DNA of 64,000 nucleotides from Chitinophaga sp. YR627 (GCF_900114995.1 NZ_FOUX01000002.1:434001-498000); one strand, 5' to 3'; numbered from the stretch's first letter, positions 27,814 through 37,588 are shown. A program made the numbers and translations. Notes: generated from the sequence alone by a model not told the origin.

Positions 27814-28911
27814 TTATCCTGCCAATTGTTCCCACTGAGTTTTACTGTCCTTTCTGAATATTTCCACGTCACAGGTGACCATTTCGCTTACCAGCTCCTG
27901 CAGATCGTATTTAGGTTCCCAGCCTAATTTTGTCTTAGACTTGGTCGGATCGCCTATCAGCAGTTCTACTTCTGTAGGACGGAAGTAAGCCGGATCTACC
28001 GCCAGTACCTGTTTGCCGATGGGCAGAATGAATTCTTTATTACGGCAGGCGCTTACATAAGCTACCTCTTCAACACCTTTACCTTCAAATTTCAGTTCGA
28101 TACCCAGTTCATCAAACGCCATACGTACGAATTCACGTACTGCTGTCGTGATACCGGTTGCGATCACATAATCATCCGGTGTATCCTGCTGCAGGATTCT
28201 CCACATTGCTTCCACATAGTCTTTCGCATGTCCCCAGTCACGCTGTGCATCCAGGTTACCCAGATACAGCTTATCCTGCAGACCCAGCGCGATCGCAGCA
28301 ACTGCACGGGTGATCTTACGTGTTACGAAAGTTTCGCCACGCAGCGGACTTTCATGGTTAAACAGGATACCGTTGCAGGCAAACATACCGTATGCTTCCC
28401 TGTAGTTAACAGTGATCCAGTAAGCGTATAATTTAGCGACAGCATACGGGCTGCGTGGGTAGAAAGGAGTTGTCTCTCTCTGTGGTACTTCCTGTACCAG
28501 ACCATACAGCTCAGAAGTGCTCGCCTGATATACTTTTGTTTTTTGTTCCAGTTTCAGAATGCGCAGTGCTTCCAGTATACGCAGGGTGCCTATACCATCT
28601 GCATTCGCAGTATATTCCGGCGTATCAAAACTTACTTTCACATGGCTCATAGCAGCGAGATTGTAAATCTCGTCAGGTTGAGTTTCCTGGATGATACGGA
28701 TCAGGTTAGTACTATCGGTCATATCGCCGTAGTGTAATCTGAAACGAACATTCTCGCTATGAGGATCCTGATATAAATGGTCAATTCTGTCTGTATTCAG
28801 CAAAGACGCACGGCGTTTAATACCATGCACCATGTATCCCTTTTCAAGCAGCAGCTCTGCCAGGTACGCACCGTCCTGTCCATTTACACCGGTGATTAAA
28901 GCAACTTTCAT
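27814..28911 (-). CDS. gmd: GDP-mannose 4,6-dehydratase
   Basis: Converts GDP-D-mannose to GDP-4-keto-6-deoxy-D-mannose, the first step to GDP-L-fucose. The 365-residue short-chain dehydrogenase/reductase has the NADP motif [16 protein letters not shown] and the catalytic set in QASTSELYG and [29 protein letters not shown] is a Gmd hallmark. It works with fcl and manC in the same operon. Confidence 0.97.
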   Translation of the reverse strand: MKVALITGVNGQDGAYLAELLLEKGYMVHGIKRRASLLNTDRIDHLYQDPHSENVRFRLHYGDMTDSTNLIRIIQETQPDEIYNLAAMSHVKVSFDTPEYTANADGIGTLRILEALRILKLEQKTKVYQASTSELYGLVQEVPQRETTPFYPRSPYAVAKLYAYWITVNYREAYGMFACNGILFNHESPLRGETFVTRKITRAVAAIALGLQDKLYLGNLDAQRDWGHAKDYVEAMWRILQQDTPDDYVIATGITTAVREFVRMAFDELGIELKFEGKGVEEVAYVSACRNKEFILPIGKQVLAVDPAYFRPTEVELLIGDPTKSKTKLGWEPKYDLQELVSEMVTCDVEIFRKDSKTQWEQLAG

Positions 28912-28954
28912 ACTAATGTTTTTTAATTAAGATAAGTGGGGGGAAATAAAGTAA

Positions 28955-30301
28955 TTAACCTCTGGAGAGTACGCTCACTGCCGGCTGGGAGATACCAATG
29001 CTGTAACAGATAAAACCGTTTTTCTCAAGATATGTGTTATCATAAATGTTCCTGCCGTCAAATACAACAGGGGTTTTCACTAATTGTTTAATGCGGTTCC
29101 AGTCAGGAAGACGGAATTCGTTCCATTCTGTTACCAGCAACACTGCATCAGCACCGTCAGCAGCATCATACATGTCAGTTGCCCAGGTTACGCTGTCATT
29201 CAGTGTCTTCTTCGCTTCGTGCGCCGCTACCGGGTCAAATACCCGCACATTCGCACCTGCTTCGAGCAATGCTTCGATCAGTACCAGACTGGAAGCCTCG
29301 CGCATATCATCAGTACCAGGTTTGAAAGAGAGGCCCCATACTGCGAATGTTTTATCTTTCAGCAGACCATCAAAATGTTTGTTGATCTTGTTGAACAATA
29401 CACGTTTCTGATCGTTGTTCACCGCTTCTACCGCTTCCAGGATACGCAGTCCGTGACCATAATCCATACCGGTACGTACCAGGGCCTTTACATCCTTAGG
29501 GAAGCAGGAACCACCGTAACCAATACCAGGATAGATAAAGCTATTACCGATTCGTGCATCACTACCAATACCTTTACGCACTTTATTCACATCAGCACCT
29601 ACCAGTTCGCAGAGATTCGCGATATCATTGATGAAGGAGATCTTAGTCGCCAGCATTGCATTCGCTGCATATTTGGTCATTTCTGCGGATGCGATGTCCA
29701 TAAAGATGATCGGACGACCATTCAGCAGGAATGGGTGGTACAGACGCTCCAGCACTTCTTTTGCCCTGTCGGTATTTACACCTACCACAATACGGTCAGG
29801 TTTCAGGAAATCCTGTACCGCTGCACCTTCTTTCAGGAACTCAGGATTAGAAGCTACATCATAATCGATCAGTGCTTCTCTGTCCATCATCGCCTGTTTA
29901 ATTTCCCTGTTCACTTTCACAGCCGTACCAACAGGCACCGTGCTCTTTGTCACCACCACCAGGTAATCGGTCATGTGTGTACCGATTTCTTTTGCCACCT
30001 GCAATACATATTGCAGATCAGCGCTACCGTCTTCACCCGGAGGCGTTCCTACCGCGATAAACGCGATATCTGCACCAGGGATCACTTCAGCAAGACTAGT
30101 GCTGAATGACAGACGGCCATTGTTATAGTTACGGGTAACGATCTCTTCGAGACCCGGTTCATAAATAGGTAAAATGCCGTTTTTGAGGTTATTGATCTTC
30201 TCAGCGTTAACATCCACACATACTACCTGCGTACCTACTTCTGCGAGGCAGGCGCCGGTAACCAAGCCTACGTATCCAGTACCAATTACGATTGCTTTCA
30301 T
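28955..30301 (-). CDS. ugd: UDP-glucose 6-dehydrogenase
   Basis: Oxidises UDP-glucose to UDP-glucuronate with two NAD+, giving the acidic sugar of the polymer. The 448-residue protein shows the N-terminal NAD motif VIGTGYVGLVTGACLAEVG, SNPEFLKEGAA, and the catalytic cysteine block GIGYGGSCFPKDVKAL, plus the C-terminal UDP-binding domain with LSFKPGTDDMREASS. Colanic acid contains glucuronate, so ugd beside gmd/fcl supports a related polymer. Confidence 0.97.
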   Translation of the reverse strand: MKAIVIGTGYVGLVTGACLAEVGTQVVCVDVNAEKINNLKNGILPIYEPGLEEIVTRNYNNGRLSFSTSLAEVIPGADIAFIAVGTPPGEDGSADLQYVLQVAKEIGTHMTDYLVVVTKSTVPVGTAVKVNREIKQAMMDREALIDYDVASNPEFLKEGAAVQDFLKPDRIVVGVNTDRAKEVLERLYHPFLLNGRPIIFMDIASAEMTKYAANAMLATKISFINDIANLCELVGADVNKVRKGIGSDARIGNSFIYPGIGYGGSCFPKDVKALVRTGMDYGHGLRILEAVEAVNNDQKRVLFNKINKHFDGLLKDKTFAVWGLSFKPGTDDMREASSLVLIEALLEAGANVRVFDPVAAHEAKKTLNDSVTWATDMYDAADGADAVLLVTEWNEFRLPDWNRIKQLVKTPVVFDGRNIYDNTYLEKNGFICYSIGISQPAVSVLSRG

Positions 30302-30336
30302 TTTATAAAAGTTGAGACGCGGTTAAACAATTTATA

Positions 30337-31278
30337 TTACAATGTGACCATCTGTGTTTTCTGTAAAAAGTCGGCATAAGCCTGCGCCAGTCCTTCTCTG
30401 AGCGCTACGCTGTGTTTCCAGCCGAGATTGTGCAGCTTGGAAACATCCATCAGTTTACGCGGCGTACCGTCGGGCTTGGATGTATCAAAAACCAGACCTC
30501 CTGTGTAACCTACCACTTCTTTTACTGTTTCTGCCAGTTCGCGGATGGTCAGATCCTCACCAGTTCCTATGTTTACCAGTTCTTTCTCATCATAATGCAG
30601 CATCAGGTAAACGCAGGCAGCTGCCAGATCATCGGCATAAAGAAATTCACGTTTTGGTGTACCGCTTCCCCAAACTGTTACGCTCGCTGCACCTGCTTCT
30701 TTCGCTTCGTGGAAACGACGGATCAGTGCCGGCAGTACGTGTGAATTTTCAGGGTGATAATTATCGCCGATACCATACAGATTTGTTGGCATTACACTGA
30801 TAAAGTTGGCGCCATACTGGTCACGGTATGCTTCACATAATTTGATACCCGCAATCTTTGCAATCGCATAAGGTTCGTTGGTTGGCTCAAGTGGACCTGT
30901 CAGCAGACTATCCTCCCGCAGTGGCTGTGGCGCCATTTTAGGATAGATGCAGGAGCTGCCGAGGAACATCAGTTTCTTTACACCATGCTGCCATGCAGCG
31001 TGAATGATGTTAGCCTCCATCATGAGGTTATCGTACAGGAATTCTGCACGATAGGTGTTGTTGGCATGAATGCCACCCACTTTTGCTGCAGCCAGGAATA
31101 CATAATCCGGCTTTTCTGTAGCGAAAAATTCATTAACAGCAGCCTGTGAACGCAGGTCCAGTTCTGCGGAACTTCTTGTCACCAGGTTATTATATCCCAG
31201 TGTTTGTAATCTTCTGCTGATAGCGCCGCCCACCATTCCACGGTGACCAGCTATATATATCTTATCGTTCAGTTGCAT
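30337..31278 (-). CDS. fcl: GDP-L-fucose synthase
   Basis: Epimerase/reductase that turns GDP-4-keto-6-deoxymannose into GDP-L-fucose with NADPH. The 313 residues contain the NADP motif [16 protein letters not shown], the GSSCIYPK block and the [15 protein letters not shown] catalytic Tyr/Lys, all typical of WcaG/Fcl. It stands between ugd and manC on the exopolysaccharide strand. Confidence 0.97.
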   Translation of the reverse strand: MQLNDKIYIAGHRGMVGGAISRRLQTLGYNNLVTRSSAELDLRSQAAVNEFFATEKPDYVFLAAAKVGGIHANNTYRAEFLYDNLMMEANIIHAAWQHGVKKLMFLGSSCIYPKMAPQPLREDSLLTGPLEPTNEPYAIAKIAGIKLCEAYRDQYGANFISVMPTNLYGIGDNYHPENSHVLPALIRRFHEAKEAGAASVTVWGSGTPKREFLYADDLAAACVYLMLHYDEKELVNIGTGEDLTIRELAETVKEVVGYTGGLVFDTSKPDGTPRKLMDVSKLHNLGWKHSVALREGLAQAYADFLQKTQMVTL

Positions 31279-31293
31279 ACGGTTCTATATTGT

Positions 31294-32313
31294 TTACAGC
31301 AGCTCGGGTCTGTTTTCCTTCACCCACTGATGCAGTTGTTTTACTTCCTGTCCTTTTCCTTTCTGTAAGATCAGCAGTGCTTCCGGTGTGTTCACCACTA
31401 CCACGTTTTCCACACCCACCAATGCTACCAGTTTATCTTTTCCGATGACCATACTGTTAACCGGATCGCTTTCGATGAATACTGCCTGATTGTTGCTGTA
31501 GCGATAATGACTTGCCAGCGCTTCCGCCAATGCTTCATAACCGCCTACATCACTCCATTGCATCGCACTTGGTACCACTTTTACGATATCACTTTTTTCA
31601 AGTACCGCATAGTCAATACTGTCAGATGGGATCGCACTCATTGCCGCCAGTGGAATAACACCGGTTTCTTTCCAGATAGCTGCTGCTTCTGCGGCTGTTG
31701 CATAAATTTCAGGCGCGTATTCCAGCAGTTGCTGTAACAGCACACCGGCTTTTCCACAGAAGATACCGCTGTTCCAGAGATAGTCACCGCTTTGCAGCAT
31801 TGCTTCAGCTGTAACAGCGTTTGGTTTTTCTGTAAAGCGCACTACATCATAACCGGAATACTGGATATAACCATATCCTGTTTCAGGGTAAGCTGGCTGC
31901 AGACCGATGGTCACCAGGTGCCCTTCTGCTGCGAGTGAAGCTGCTTTCTGAATAGTTTCAGCATACAGATCAGGTGTTCCGATCAGGTGATCGGCAGGCG
32001 TAATGAGCAGAACGTTTTCAGGATCTGTGGAGAATGCCGCCAGTGCAATTGCAGCAGCGGTATTACGGCCTACAGGTTCTGCCATCATCTGGATATCGAT
32101 CGCACCTGCTTCCTGCAGCTGACTGTTCACCATGTCAGCCTGTTGTTCGTTCACCACGGCCATCACACTATCACAGAAATTGTTATTACGTATCCAAGTC
32201 AATTGCAATAAACTCTGCCCATCAAATAAAGGCAGTAATTGCTTAGGCGTCTGTTTATTTGATAGTGGCCAGAGACGGGTTCCTGACCCTCCACATAATA
32301 ATACGTGTAGCAT
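31294..32313 (-). CDS. manC: Mannose-1-phosphate guanylyltransferase
   Basis: Makes GDP-mannose from mannose-1-phosphate and GTP, feeding gmd. The nucleotidyltransferase signature GGSGTRLWPLSN..PKQLLPL is at the N-terminus, FTEKPN and WNSGIFCGK in the middle. At 339 residues it lacks the phosphomannose-isomerase cupin domain of the bifunctional enzyme, and no manA or phosphomannomutase gene is present in the window, so those must come from elsewhere. Confidence 0.95.
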   Translation of the reverse strand: MLHVLLCGGSGTRLWPLSNKQTPKQLLPLFDGQSLLQLTWIRNNNFCDSVMAVVNEQQADMVNSQLQEAGAIDIQMMAEPVGRNTAAAIALAAFSTDPENVLLITPADHLIGTPDLYAETIQKAASLAAEGHLVTIGLQPAYPETGYGYIQYSGYDVVRFTEKPNAVTAEAMLQSGDYLWNSGIFCGKAGVLLQQLLEYAPEIYATAAEAAAIWKETGVIPLAAMSAIPSDSIDYAVLEKSDIVKVVPSAMQWSDVGGYEALAEALASHYRYSNNQAVFIESDPVNSMVIGKDKLVALVGVENVVVVNTPEALLILQKGKGQEVKQLHQWVKENRPELL

Positions 32314-32333
32314 AGATGTCCAGGGTTGATATT

Positions 32334-32891
32334 TTAGATAACATTACCGACGCTGGCCTTCGCCGCACCGGAATATTCTTTAGCATTGTTATTAACCAGC
32401 ATAAGATCACTTGTTTTCACAGTAGCGATCAGGGAGAAGCCCATGCTGTACAATACAGCTTTCACTGTATTCTTACCGGCTTCCACTACCCTTCCGTGCT
32501 GGTGCATCAGCGGACCTGCAGTGATTCGGATCAGATCGTCTTCCTGGATCGGGAAGCGTTCCACCTGTACGTCCTGGTATTCACGCAGGAAACGTTTGAT
32601 GAGTTCTACCTCATGATCAGGAATGCTGGCAGGTTTTCCCAACCAGTAAACGAAATTCACGATACCGCTTGTTTCGCGGACGAGTGTTTTCTTGTCCTCA
32701 GGAATGCGGACAAAAACATACGACTTGAAAAGAGGTTCTTCAACGATCTTTTTTCTGTCGCTCCACTGATGAGTTACTCTGTTTATTGGACAGTAAGTTT
32801 CGATTTGCTTACGAACAAGCGCATCGGCTACTTTTTTTTCCCATCTGGGTTTAGTATAAACTGCATACCAGGTGTGTGTCTTCTGTTCCAT
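32334..32891 (-). CDS. upxY: UpxY/NusG-like transcription antiterminator
   Basis: A 185-residue NusG paralogue. The N-terminal NGN domain is plain (TWYAVYTKPRWEKKVADAL, then CPINRVTHQW and FVRIPEDKK) and a C-terminal KOW-like domain follows (VRITAGPLMHQHGRVVEAGKNTVKAVL). In Bacteroides, UpxY proteins let RNA polymerase read through the leader of their own capsule operon (established). Here it is the third gene, after wza and wzc, instead of the first, with 190 bp before it that hold a hairpin. It probably helps the long downstream operon to be transcribed (inference). Confidence 0.88.
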   Translation of the reverse strand: MEQKTHTWYAVYTKPRWEKKVADALVRKQIETYCPINRVTHQWSDRKKIVEEPLFKSYVFVRIPEDKKTLVRETSGIVNFVYWLGKPASIPDHEVELIKRFLREYQDVQVERFPIQEDDLIRITAGPLMHQHGRVVEAGKNTVKAVLYSMGFSLIATVKTSDLMLVNNNAKEYSGAAKASVGNVI

Positions 32892-33045
32892 TTCAGTGGG
32901 TTTAGAAGTTAATAAAGCATGATTAATGAATGAATAACGATAAGGTGGAAATTATAAAAGGCGGGAAGAAAAGGAAGAGAAGTGGCATAGCTTCGCCTCC
33001 TCAGTCACATGATGAGTAGTTTTCAATAAATATATGTCAGAGATA

Positions 33046-33068
33046 TTCCGGTGAAATCCTCACCGGAA
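33046..33068 (-). promoter_or_regulatory. Hairpin between wzc and upxY
   Basis: Perfect 9-bp stem TTCCGGTGA/TCACCGGAA with a 5-nt loop, 13 bp after the wzc stop on the minus strand. No T-run follows, so it is not a standard intrinsic terminator. It sits in the 190-bp gap before upxY and could be a 3'-end stabiliser or an attenuator. There is no gene in the gap. Confidence 0.5.
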
Positions 33069-33081
33069 CACCCTTATTTAC

Positions 33082-35466
33082 TTACTTAAAAATCTTTGTA
33101 AACCGTCCTTTCTTCACAGATCCGTTCTTGTGATCATCTGTATAGCCGTAGCCATATCCCTGTCCGTTACCATAGCCATAGCCTCCGCCATAAGCATATG
33201 CATAACCTGGCACACCGCGCATCTTGAGACCATTGAATACGATATTCAGTTTGCCCAGATCTCCCTGTTCATAGAGGTCTTCAATCATTTTGAGATTAAA
33301 CTTCGGAGTTCTTTCATGACGCACCACATAAAGTGTTGCATCTGCAAACGGCGCCAGCAAACGGGCATCTGTTACCGGACCTACCGGAGCGGAGTCAATG
33401 ATCACATAGTCGAAGGACGCTCTCAATGTAGCCAGCAGGTGTTCCAGTCTGCCGTTCAGGATCAGCTCAGTTGGATTAGGCGGAATGACACCTGCGGAAA
33501 GCAGGTACATGTATTCATTATTCTCAATTGGCTGTTTGAGGATATCATTCAGTGATGAATGTCCTACCAGGTAATTACTGATACCCGGATGGTGTGGCAC
33601 ATTGAGGATCTTACTTACTTTTGGCTTTCTAAGGTCAAACTCCAGCAACACTACTTTTTTCTTCGTCAGGGAAAGACTCAGTGCAAGATTCACTGCCACA
33701 AAGCTCTTTCCTTCACCGGAGATGGAAGAGGTAACCAGGATCGTTTTATTATCACCATTGATACCTATATAAGATAAGCTGGTTCTCAATGCCCTGAACT
33801 GTTCTGCAACAGGTGTACGCTTACCTTCTGTGATAGCGATAGCGCCACTCTTGTCGAACATGATCTCTGCAATGATCGGTGCAGAAGTACCTTTTTCAAT
33901 ATCTGAACGGAACATCACCTTGTGGTTCATCAGGTCTTTCACAGCGATGAAACCAGCTACAACGGCGATACCGGCGATCAGTGCCAGTGCCATTACCATT
34001 GATTTCTTCGGACTGAAAGGGAAAGACTCTGCTTCTGCCAGATCAATGATGCGGCTGTCAGAAATCGCAGCAGCATATTGCAGCTGCGTTTCTTCACGTT
34101 TTTCCAGCAGGAATGTATAGATATTGTTTTTGATCGCTTGTTGTCTGCTTACTTCCAGCAACGTTTTCTCCTTGCTTGGCACGCCTTTCAGCATGCTCAT
34201 GAAACGGTTGTTCTGTGTACTCAGTTTAGCTCTTGAAGCCTCAAGGTTGGCGCGTAAACTGATGATATTATCCATGATAGCAGGTCTCAGTTTGTCGATC
34301 TGCGCACTCAGACTAACCAGTACCGGGCTGTTTTCACCCGTTGTCCTTTTCAGTCTTTCGTATTGCAGTTCTGCATCCTGTAACTTGCCCAGCATACCCA
34401 GTAAGGTTGCATCTGCAATACCCAGTGTAGCCGGAACAAGGTTATCTTCTGTCTTCTTACCTCTTACATATTGTTCAACCGCAGAGAGTGTGGATAACTG
34501 CATATCTGCTTCGCTCAGTCTCACATCGTTATCCTGTACTGCGTTCAGGAAAATCTTACTCTGTTCGCCAATATCAACGATTCCTTCATTTGTTTTATAC
34601 TCCTGAATCTGACCTTCTACCTGACTCAATTCCGCTGTGATGATACGCAGCCTGTCTTCAACGAACGCCATTGTTTTTGACGCTGTTTTATTCTTGTCAT
34701 CGATAGACGCGTTATCATAAGCTTTCATCACCTCGTTGAGCAGATCCATACCTCTCTGAGGTACCGGATCAACGTATTCCAGTCTGAGTACATTGGAGTT
34801 TTTGGTAGCAGCAGCGATCTTCAGGTTACCCAAGAAAACGCCTCCCAGTACTTTATCACCTGCTACACGCAGATAATATCCTTCACCATGCTGTCCTGCA
34901 GGATTGTAGCCTGGAACAGGTTTGATCACCACACGGCCCCATTCTGTATGTACAGTATCATTCAAAGGATACATTTTTCCATCAAGGGAAACTTTCTGTC
35001 CTTTATAATCATACTGCAGCTCAACGATTTTGTTCTCGTCAGGACTGATCAGATCCGGATCAATAAAATTGAATTGCAGCGGACCTTTTTTATACATGGA
35101 AATATCCCTGATCCTGCCTTTTTCGAAGACTTCTCCGTAAAGGTTAAGATTCCTTACAACTGTTTTTGCAATTGTTCTGGATTTGAGGATTTCAATTTCG
35201 TTATCAACTTTTTTGCCTCTGCCGAGTGGGTCCATCATTTCAATGATAGAACTCTCGGTAGGACGTGTATCTTCCTTGATTAACAAAGAAGAAGTCATCT
35301 TATATAATGGGGTTGCATATCTCAGGTAAACATATGCTATTGAGAGAGAAATTACTGACGCAATCACAAATAGTGGCCAGTAAGGCTGGTATTTATGCCT
35401 GATCATTTCCAGAAGACCTGTATGCTCCTCCCTCTTTGTGCGCGTATTGATTACTTTCTGTTGCAT
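33082..35466 (-). CDS. wzc: Polysaccharide co-polymerase / tyrosine autokinase (Wzc-like)
   Basis: Inner-membrane chain-length regulator and BY-kinase, 794 residues. First transmembrane helix near residues 35-55, a large periplasmic domain with coiled coil and GNVR-like region, a second helix (ALALIAGIAVVAGFIAV, ~490-510), then the cytoplasmic kinase: Walker A SSISGEGKSFVAVNLAL, Walker A' VVLLEFDLRKPKV and Walker B YVIIDSAPVG. The C-terminus is a Tyr/Gly cluster (about 9 Tyr) that would be autophosphorylated. I chose the ATG at 35466; the reading starts at a GTG four codons earlier. No partner phosphatase gene (wzb) is seen in the cluster. Confidence 0.94.
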   Translation of the reverse strand: MQQKVINTRTKREEHTGLLEMIRHKYQPYWPLFVIASVISLSIAYVYLRYATPLYKMTSSLLIKEDTRPTESSIIEMMDPLGRGKKVDNEIEILKSRTIAKTVVRNLNLYGEVFEKGRIRDISMYKKGPLQFNFIDPDLISPDENKIVELQYDYKGQKVSLDGKMYPLNDTVHTEWGRVVIKPVPGYNPAGQHGEGYYLRVAGDKVLGGVFLGNLKIAAATKNSNVLRLEYVDPVPQRGMDLLNEVMKAYDNASIDDKNKTASKTMAFVEDRLRIITAELSQVEGQIQEYKTNEGIVDIGEQSKIFLNAVQDNDVRLSEADMQLSTLSAVEQYVRGKKTEDNLVPATLGIADATLLGMLGKLQDAELQYERLKRTTGENSPVLVSLSAQIDKLRPAIMDNIISLRANLEASRAKLSTQNNRFMSMLKGVPSKEKTLLEVSRQQAIKNNIYTFLLEKREETQLQYAAAISDSRIIDLAEAESFPFSPKKSMVMALALIAGIAVVAGFIAVKDLMNHKVMFRSDIEKGTSAPIIAEIMFDKSGAIAITEGKRTPVAEQFRALRTSLSYIGINGDNKTILVTSSISGEGKSFVAVNLALSLSLTKKKVVLLEFDLRKPKVSKILNVPHHPGISNYLVGHSSLNDILKQPIENNEYMYLLSAGVIPPNPTELILNGRLEHLLATLRASFDYVIIDSAPVGPVTDARLLAPFADATLYVVRHERTPKFNLKMIEDLYEQGDLGKLNIVFNGLKMRGVPGYAYAYGGGYGYGNGQGYGYGYTDDHKNGSVKKGRFTKIFK

Positions 35467-35518
35467 GACTCTCAACACAAGTTTGTAGGATGAAAATATT
35501 GGTGTGACATCAGCTTAA

Positions 35519-36310
35519 TCAGCGTGCCAGTCTATCAATTGAAAGCACTATCAGAGACAGTGTGCTGATGATGATTGGAATCGTAGTCCTGCTGCCAGTT
35601 GCGACGGCGACTTTCGATTTGTTAGGCTCGACATATACTACGTCGTTGGATTGTAGATAATAGTAAGGAGATGACAGCACGTCGGTACTATTAAGATTGA
35701 GTCTTCTGATCGTCTTTTCGCCATTAACCTCTCTGATAAGCATTACATTTTCTTTCTTACCGTAGACGGTGATATCTCCTGCCAATCCAAGCGCTTCAAG
35801 AATTGTTATTTTCTCACTGTTGACATTAACTACTGTGGGGTGAGCAACTTCGCCTATAACAGTCACCCTGTAATTGAGAAAGCGAATTGTAACAACCGGA
35901 TCTTTGAGCAGCTTCCGTTCATTTAAATCATCCTGCAACTGCTTTGTAAGTTGTTCTTTGGTGAGTCCTTCTGCTTTGACTTTACCAAGTATGGGATATT
36001 CAATATATCCCTGTGCACTTACCAGGTAACCCGTTGCCTGGCTACCACCTCCTGGAGTTCCGGCAGCTGTAACACTTGGGGTGTTAAATACAACAGCGTC
36101 CTCGGGGTTCATACTGCTAACAACAATCTGTAATACGTCATTTTTATGTATTACCGGCTCAAAATTTCCTTTTACAGGGGCAATAACAGTATCTGGCAGG
36201 TCTTTGAAATACAACGACTTACTCGTACTGACACAAGATGTAAAAAAGAAACAGCAGATAAGGACCGGAATAATAAAGATATAACGTAAATAATCCTTCT
36301 TTAGAATCAT
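35519..36310 (-). CDS. wza: Polysaccharide export lipoprotein (Wza-like)
   Basis: Outer-membrane export channel component, 263 residues. It has a lipoprotein signal with lipobox FTSC (Cys26), the Poly_export domain (about 48-145, VIHKNDVLQIVVSS...) and one SLBB domain (VTVIGEVAHPTVVNV...). A hydrophobic C-terminal helix (TTIPIIISTLSLIVLSI) could span the outer membrane as in Wza. It is the first gene of the biosynthetic run, 52 bp before wzc. Confidence 0.93.
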   Translation of the reverse strand: MILKKDYLRYIFIIPVLICCFFFTSCVSTSKSLYFKDLPDTVIAPVKGNFEPVIHKNDVLQIVVSSMNPEDAVVFNTPSVTAAGTPGGGSQATGYLVSAQGYIEYPILGKVKAEGLTKEQLTKQLQDDLNERKLLKDPVVTIRFLNYRVTVIGEVAHPTVVNVNSEKITILEALGLAGDITVYGKKENVMLIREVNGEKTIRRLNLNSTDVLSSPYYYLQSNDVVYVEPNKSKVAVATGSRTTIPIIISTLSLIVLSIDRLAR

Positions 36311-36404
36311 CTTACCGTTTTGAATATTTAAAGGTTTTTCTTCCGCGCTTTCCGTAGTACAATATTAGTTTATAGCGTTTGTCATCACTACTACTAAAGA
36401 GAGT

Positions 36405-36456
36405 AAAAAACGCACTTATAACACAAACGTGCTTACTAAAAGCAGTAGCGTTTTTT
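36405..36456 (-). terminator. Possible terminator of the response regulator gene
   Basis: Arms AAAAAACGC (36405-36413) and GCGTTTTTT (36448-36456), with a 34-nt interior that contains a small TACT/AGTA hairpin. On the minus strand the structure overlaps the regulator stop codon and ends in a T6 run. It would separate the regulator from the wza operon; the long loop makes it moderate. Confidence 0.45.
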
Positions 36457-37159
36457 AAATGAACTGCATCATATTTTCAAATGAAAGCATTTGAAAAAAA
36501 ATCCAAGAATTCGTAATTAAAAAGAAAGAATACAAACTATTTGACCAGATCTTCGAAATTAATTCTGATTTGGTGGCAACATTAAGTTTTTGATAAATCT
36601 TCTTCAGGTGCTGATTTACCGTGAACACAGTTACAAAAAGTTTCTCTGCCATCTCCTTATACGAGTAGCCTTCCTTGAGCAGCGCGAGCAACTCGTATTC
36701 TCTTTTGGTGAGCTTATGCTTTATATCTTCCAATGGATCCTTGGCGATATAATTGATCAGTAAGTGTGCTGCTTTTGGCGACAGCGTTCCACCTTCACTG
36801 ACTGCATCCATGATTGAATGATAGATCTCCATCAAACGGCTGGTCTTAATAATATAACCACTCGCACCCTGACGGATCGATTCAATAACGTAATGCTTTC
36901 CATCGTGCCCTGATAATACTATCAGCTTGGCATCAGGGTAGATACGTTTCAGTTCCTGCATCCCTTGTATACCTGATTCCCCTGGCAGCGAAATATCCAG
37001 TAATATTACGTTCACCTCTGTTTCCTTGAATGGAAGTGCTCTGAACTCCTCCATTGACTTACAAGCAAAAACAACCTTACACTCCTGAAAATCTTCTAAA
37101 AACTCTTTGTAATTGTTCAACTGGAAATAATTGTCTTCTATAATTCCAATATTGATCAT
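36455..37159 (-). CDS. NarL/LuxR-family response regulator
   Basis: A 234-residue two-component regulator: receiver domain with acidic pair E8/D9 and phospho-acceptor D55 (VILLDISLPG), and a LuxR-type helix-turn-helix at about 148-205 (KLTKREYELLALLKEGYSYKEMAEKLFVTVFTVNQHLKKIY). A hydrophobic tail of ~30 residues (SLYSFFLITNSWIFFQML) follows the HTH, which is unusual for the family. It is on the strand of the exopolysaccharide operon, 144 bp upstream of wza, so control of that operon is likely (inference). No cognate kinase is adjacent on the same strand; the divergent kinase at 37589 is the nearest. Confidence 0.9.
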   Translation of the reverse strand: MINIGIIEDNYFQLNNYKEFLEDFQECKVVFACKSMEEFRALPFKETEVNVILLDISLPGESGIQGMQELKRIYPDAKLIVLSGHDGKHYVIESIRQGASGYIIKTSRLMEIYHSIMDAVSEGGTLSPKAAHLLINYIAKDPLEDIKHKLTKREYELLALLKEGYSYKEMAEKLFVTVFTVNQHLKKIYQKLNVATKSELISKIWSNSLYSFFLITNSWIFFQMLSFENMMQFI

Positions 37160-37588
37160 AGGGGTAATAAGTTGACAAGGTTTATAATCGATTCAATAAA
37201 AAAATATGGCATATATGTATGGCTTGGTGTCACAAAAATAATTCCAAAAACGAGAATTTATAAGGCAAATTTGTAACTCATTGATTGCGAGAACAATAAA
37301 GATTAAGGTCGGTTTGACTCAATATCTAATGGCCTAGTTTCTAATCTATTGTATTTTTTTACAATATAATCTTTTGGTTAACTTTTCTCAAAATTCACGT
37401 CATGTGTCACTGGTTTAGTAAAAATACGTTTTTAAATTAAATACTCACTGGTTAATTATTCCTTTATTAAGTATTTTGCCTTTCAATTGCTTCAAATCTG
37501 TGTATTCAACACTTGTGGAGATTGTCTACATATTGTTGAGCTCATATCTTATAAATTTTAACCATCGGCGATTGTAAACTATAGAACA
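37160..37588. other. AT-rich divergent promoter region
   Basis: 429 bp without a gene, between the response regulator (minus) and the histidine kinase (plus). On the minus strand TATTTTTG (37240-37233) matches the TAnnTTTG -7 consensus, giving the regulator a leader of ~65 nt. An inverted repeat ATTGTA-T6-TACAAT lies at 37348-37365. No exact -7 is seen for the kinase. Confidence 0.5.

Noticed and set aside
29084..30109. 341-codon plus-strand reading opposite ugd
   Set aside because: Shadow of ugd: the minus strand holds all UDP-glucose dehydrogenase motifs, while the plus reading is rich in Cys, His and Phe without pattern.
32316..32912. 198-codon plus-strand reading opposite upxY
   Set aside because: UpxY has intact NGN and KOW domains; the opposite reading has none.
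33120..33230. Tandem DNA repeat in the wzc 3' end
   Set aside because: It reflects the coding of the Tyr/Gly-rich tail of the kinase rather than a separate DNA element.
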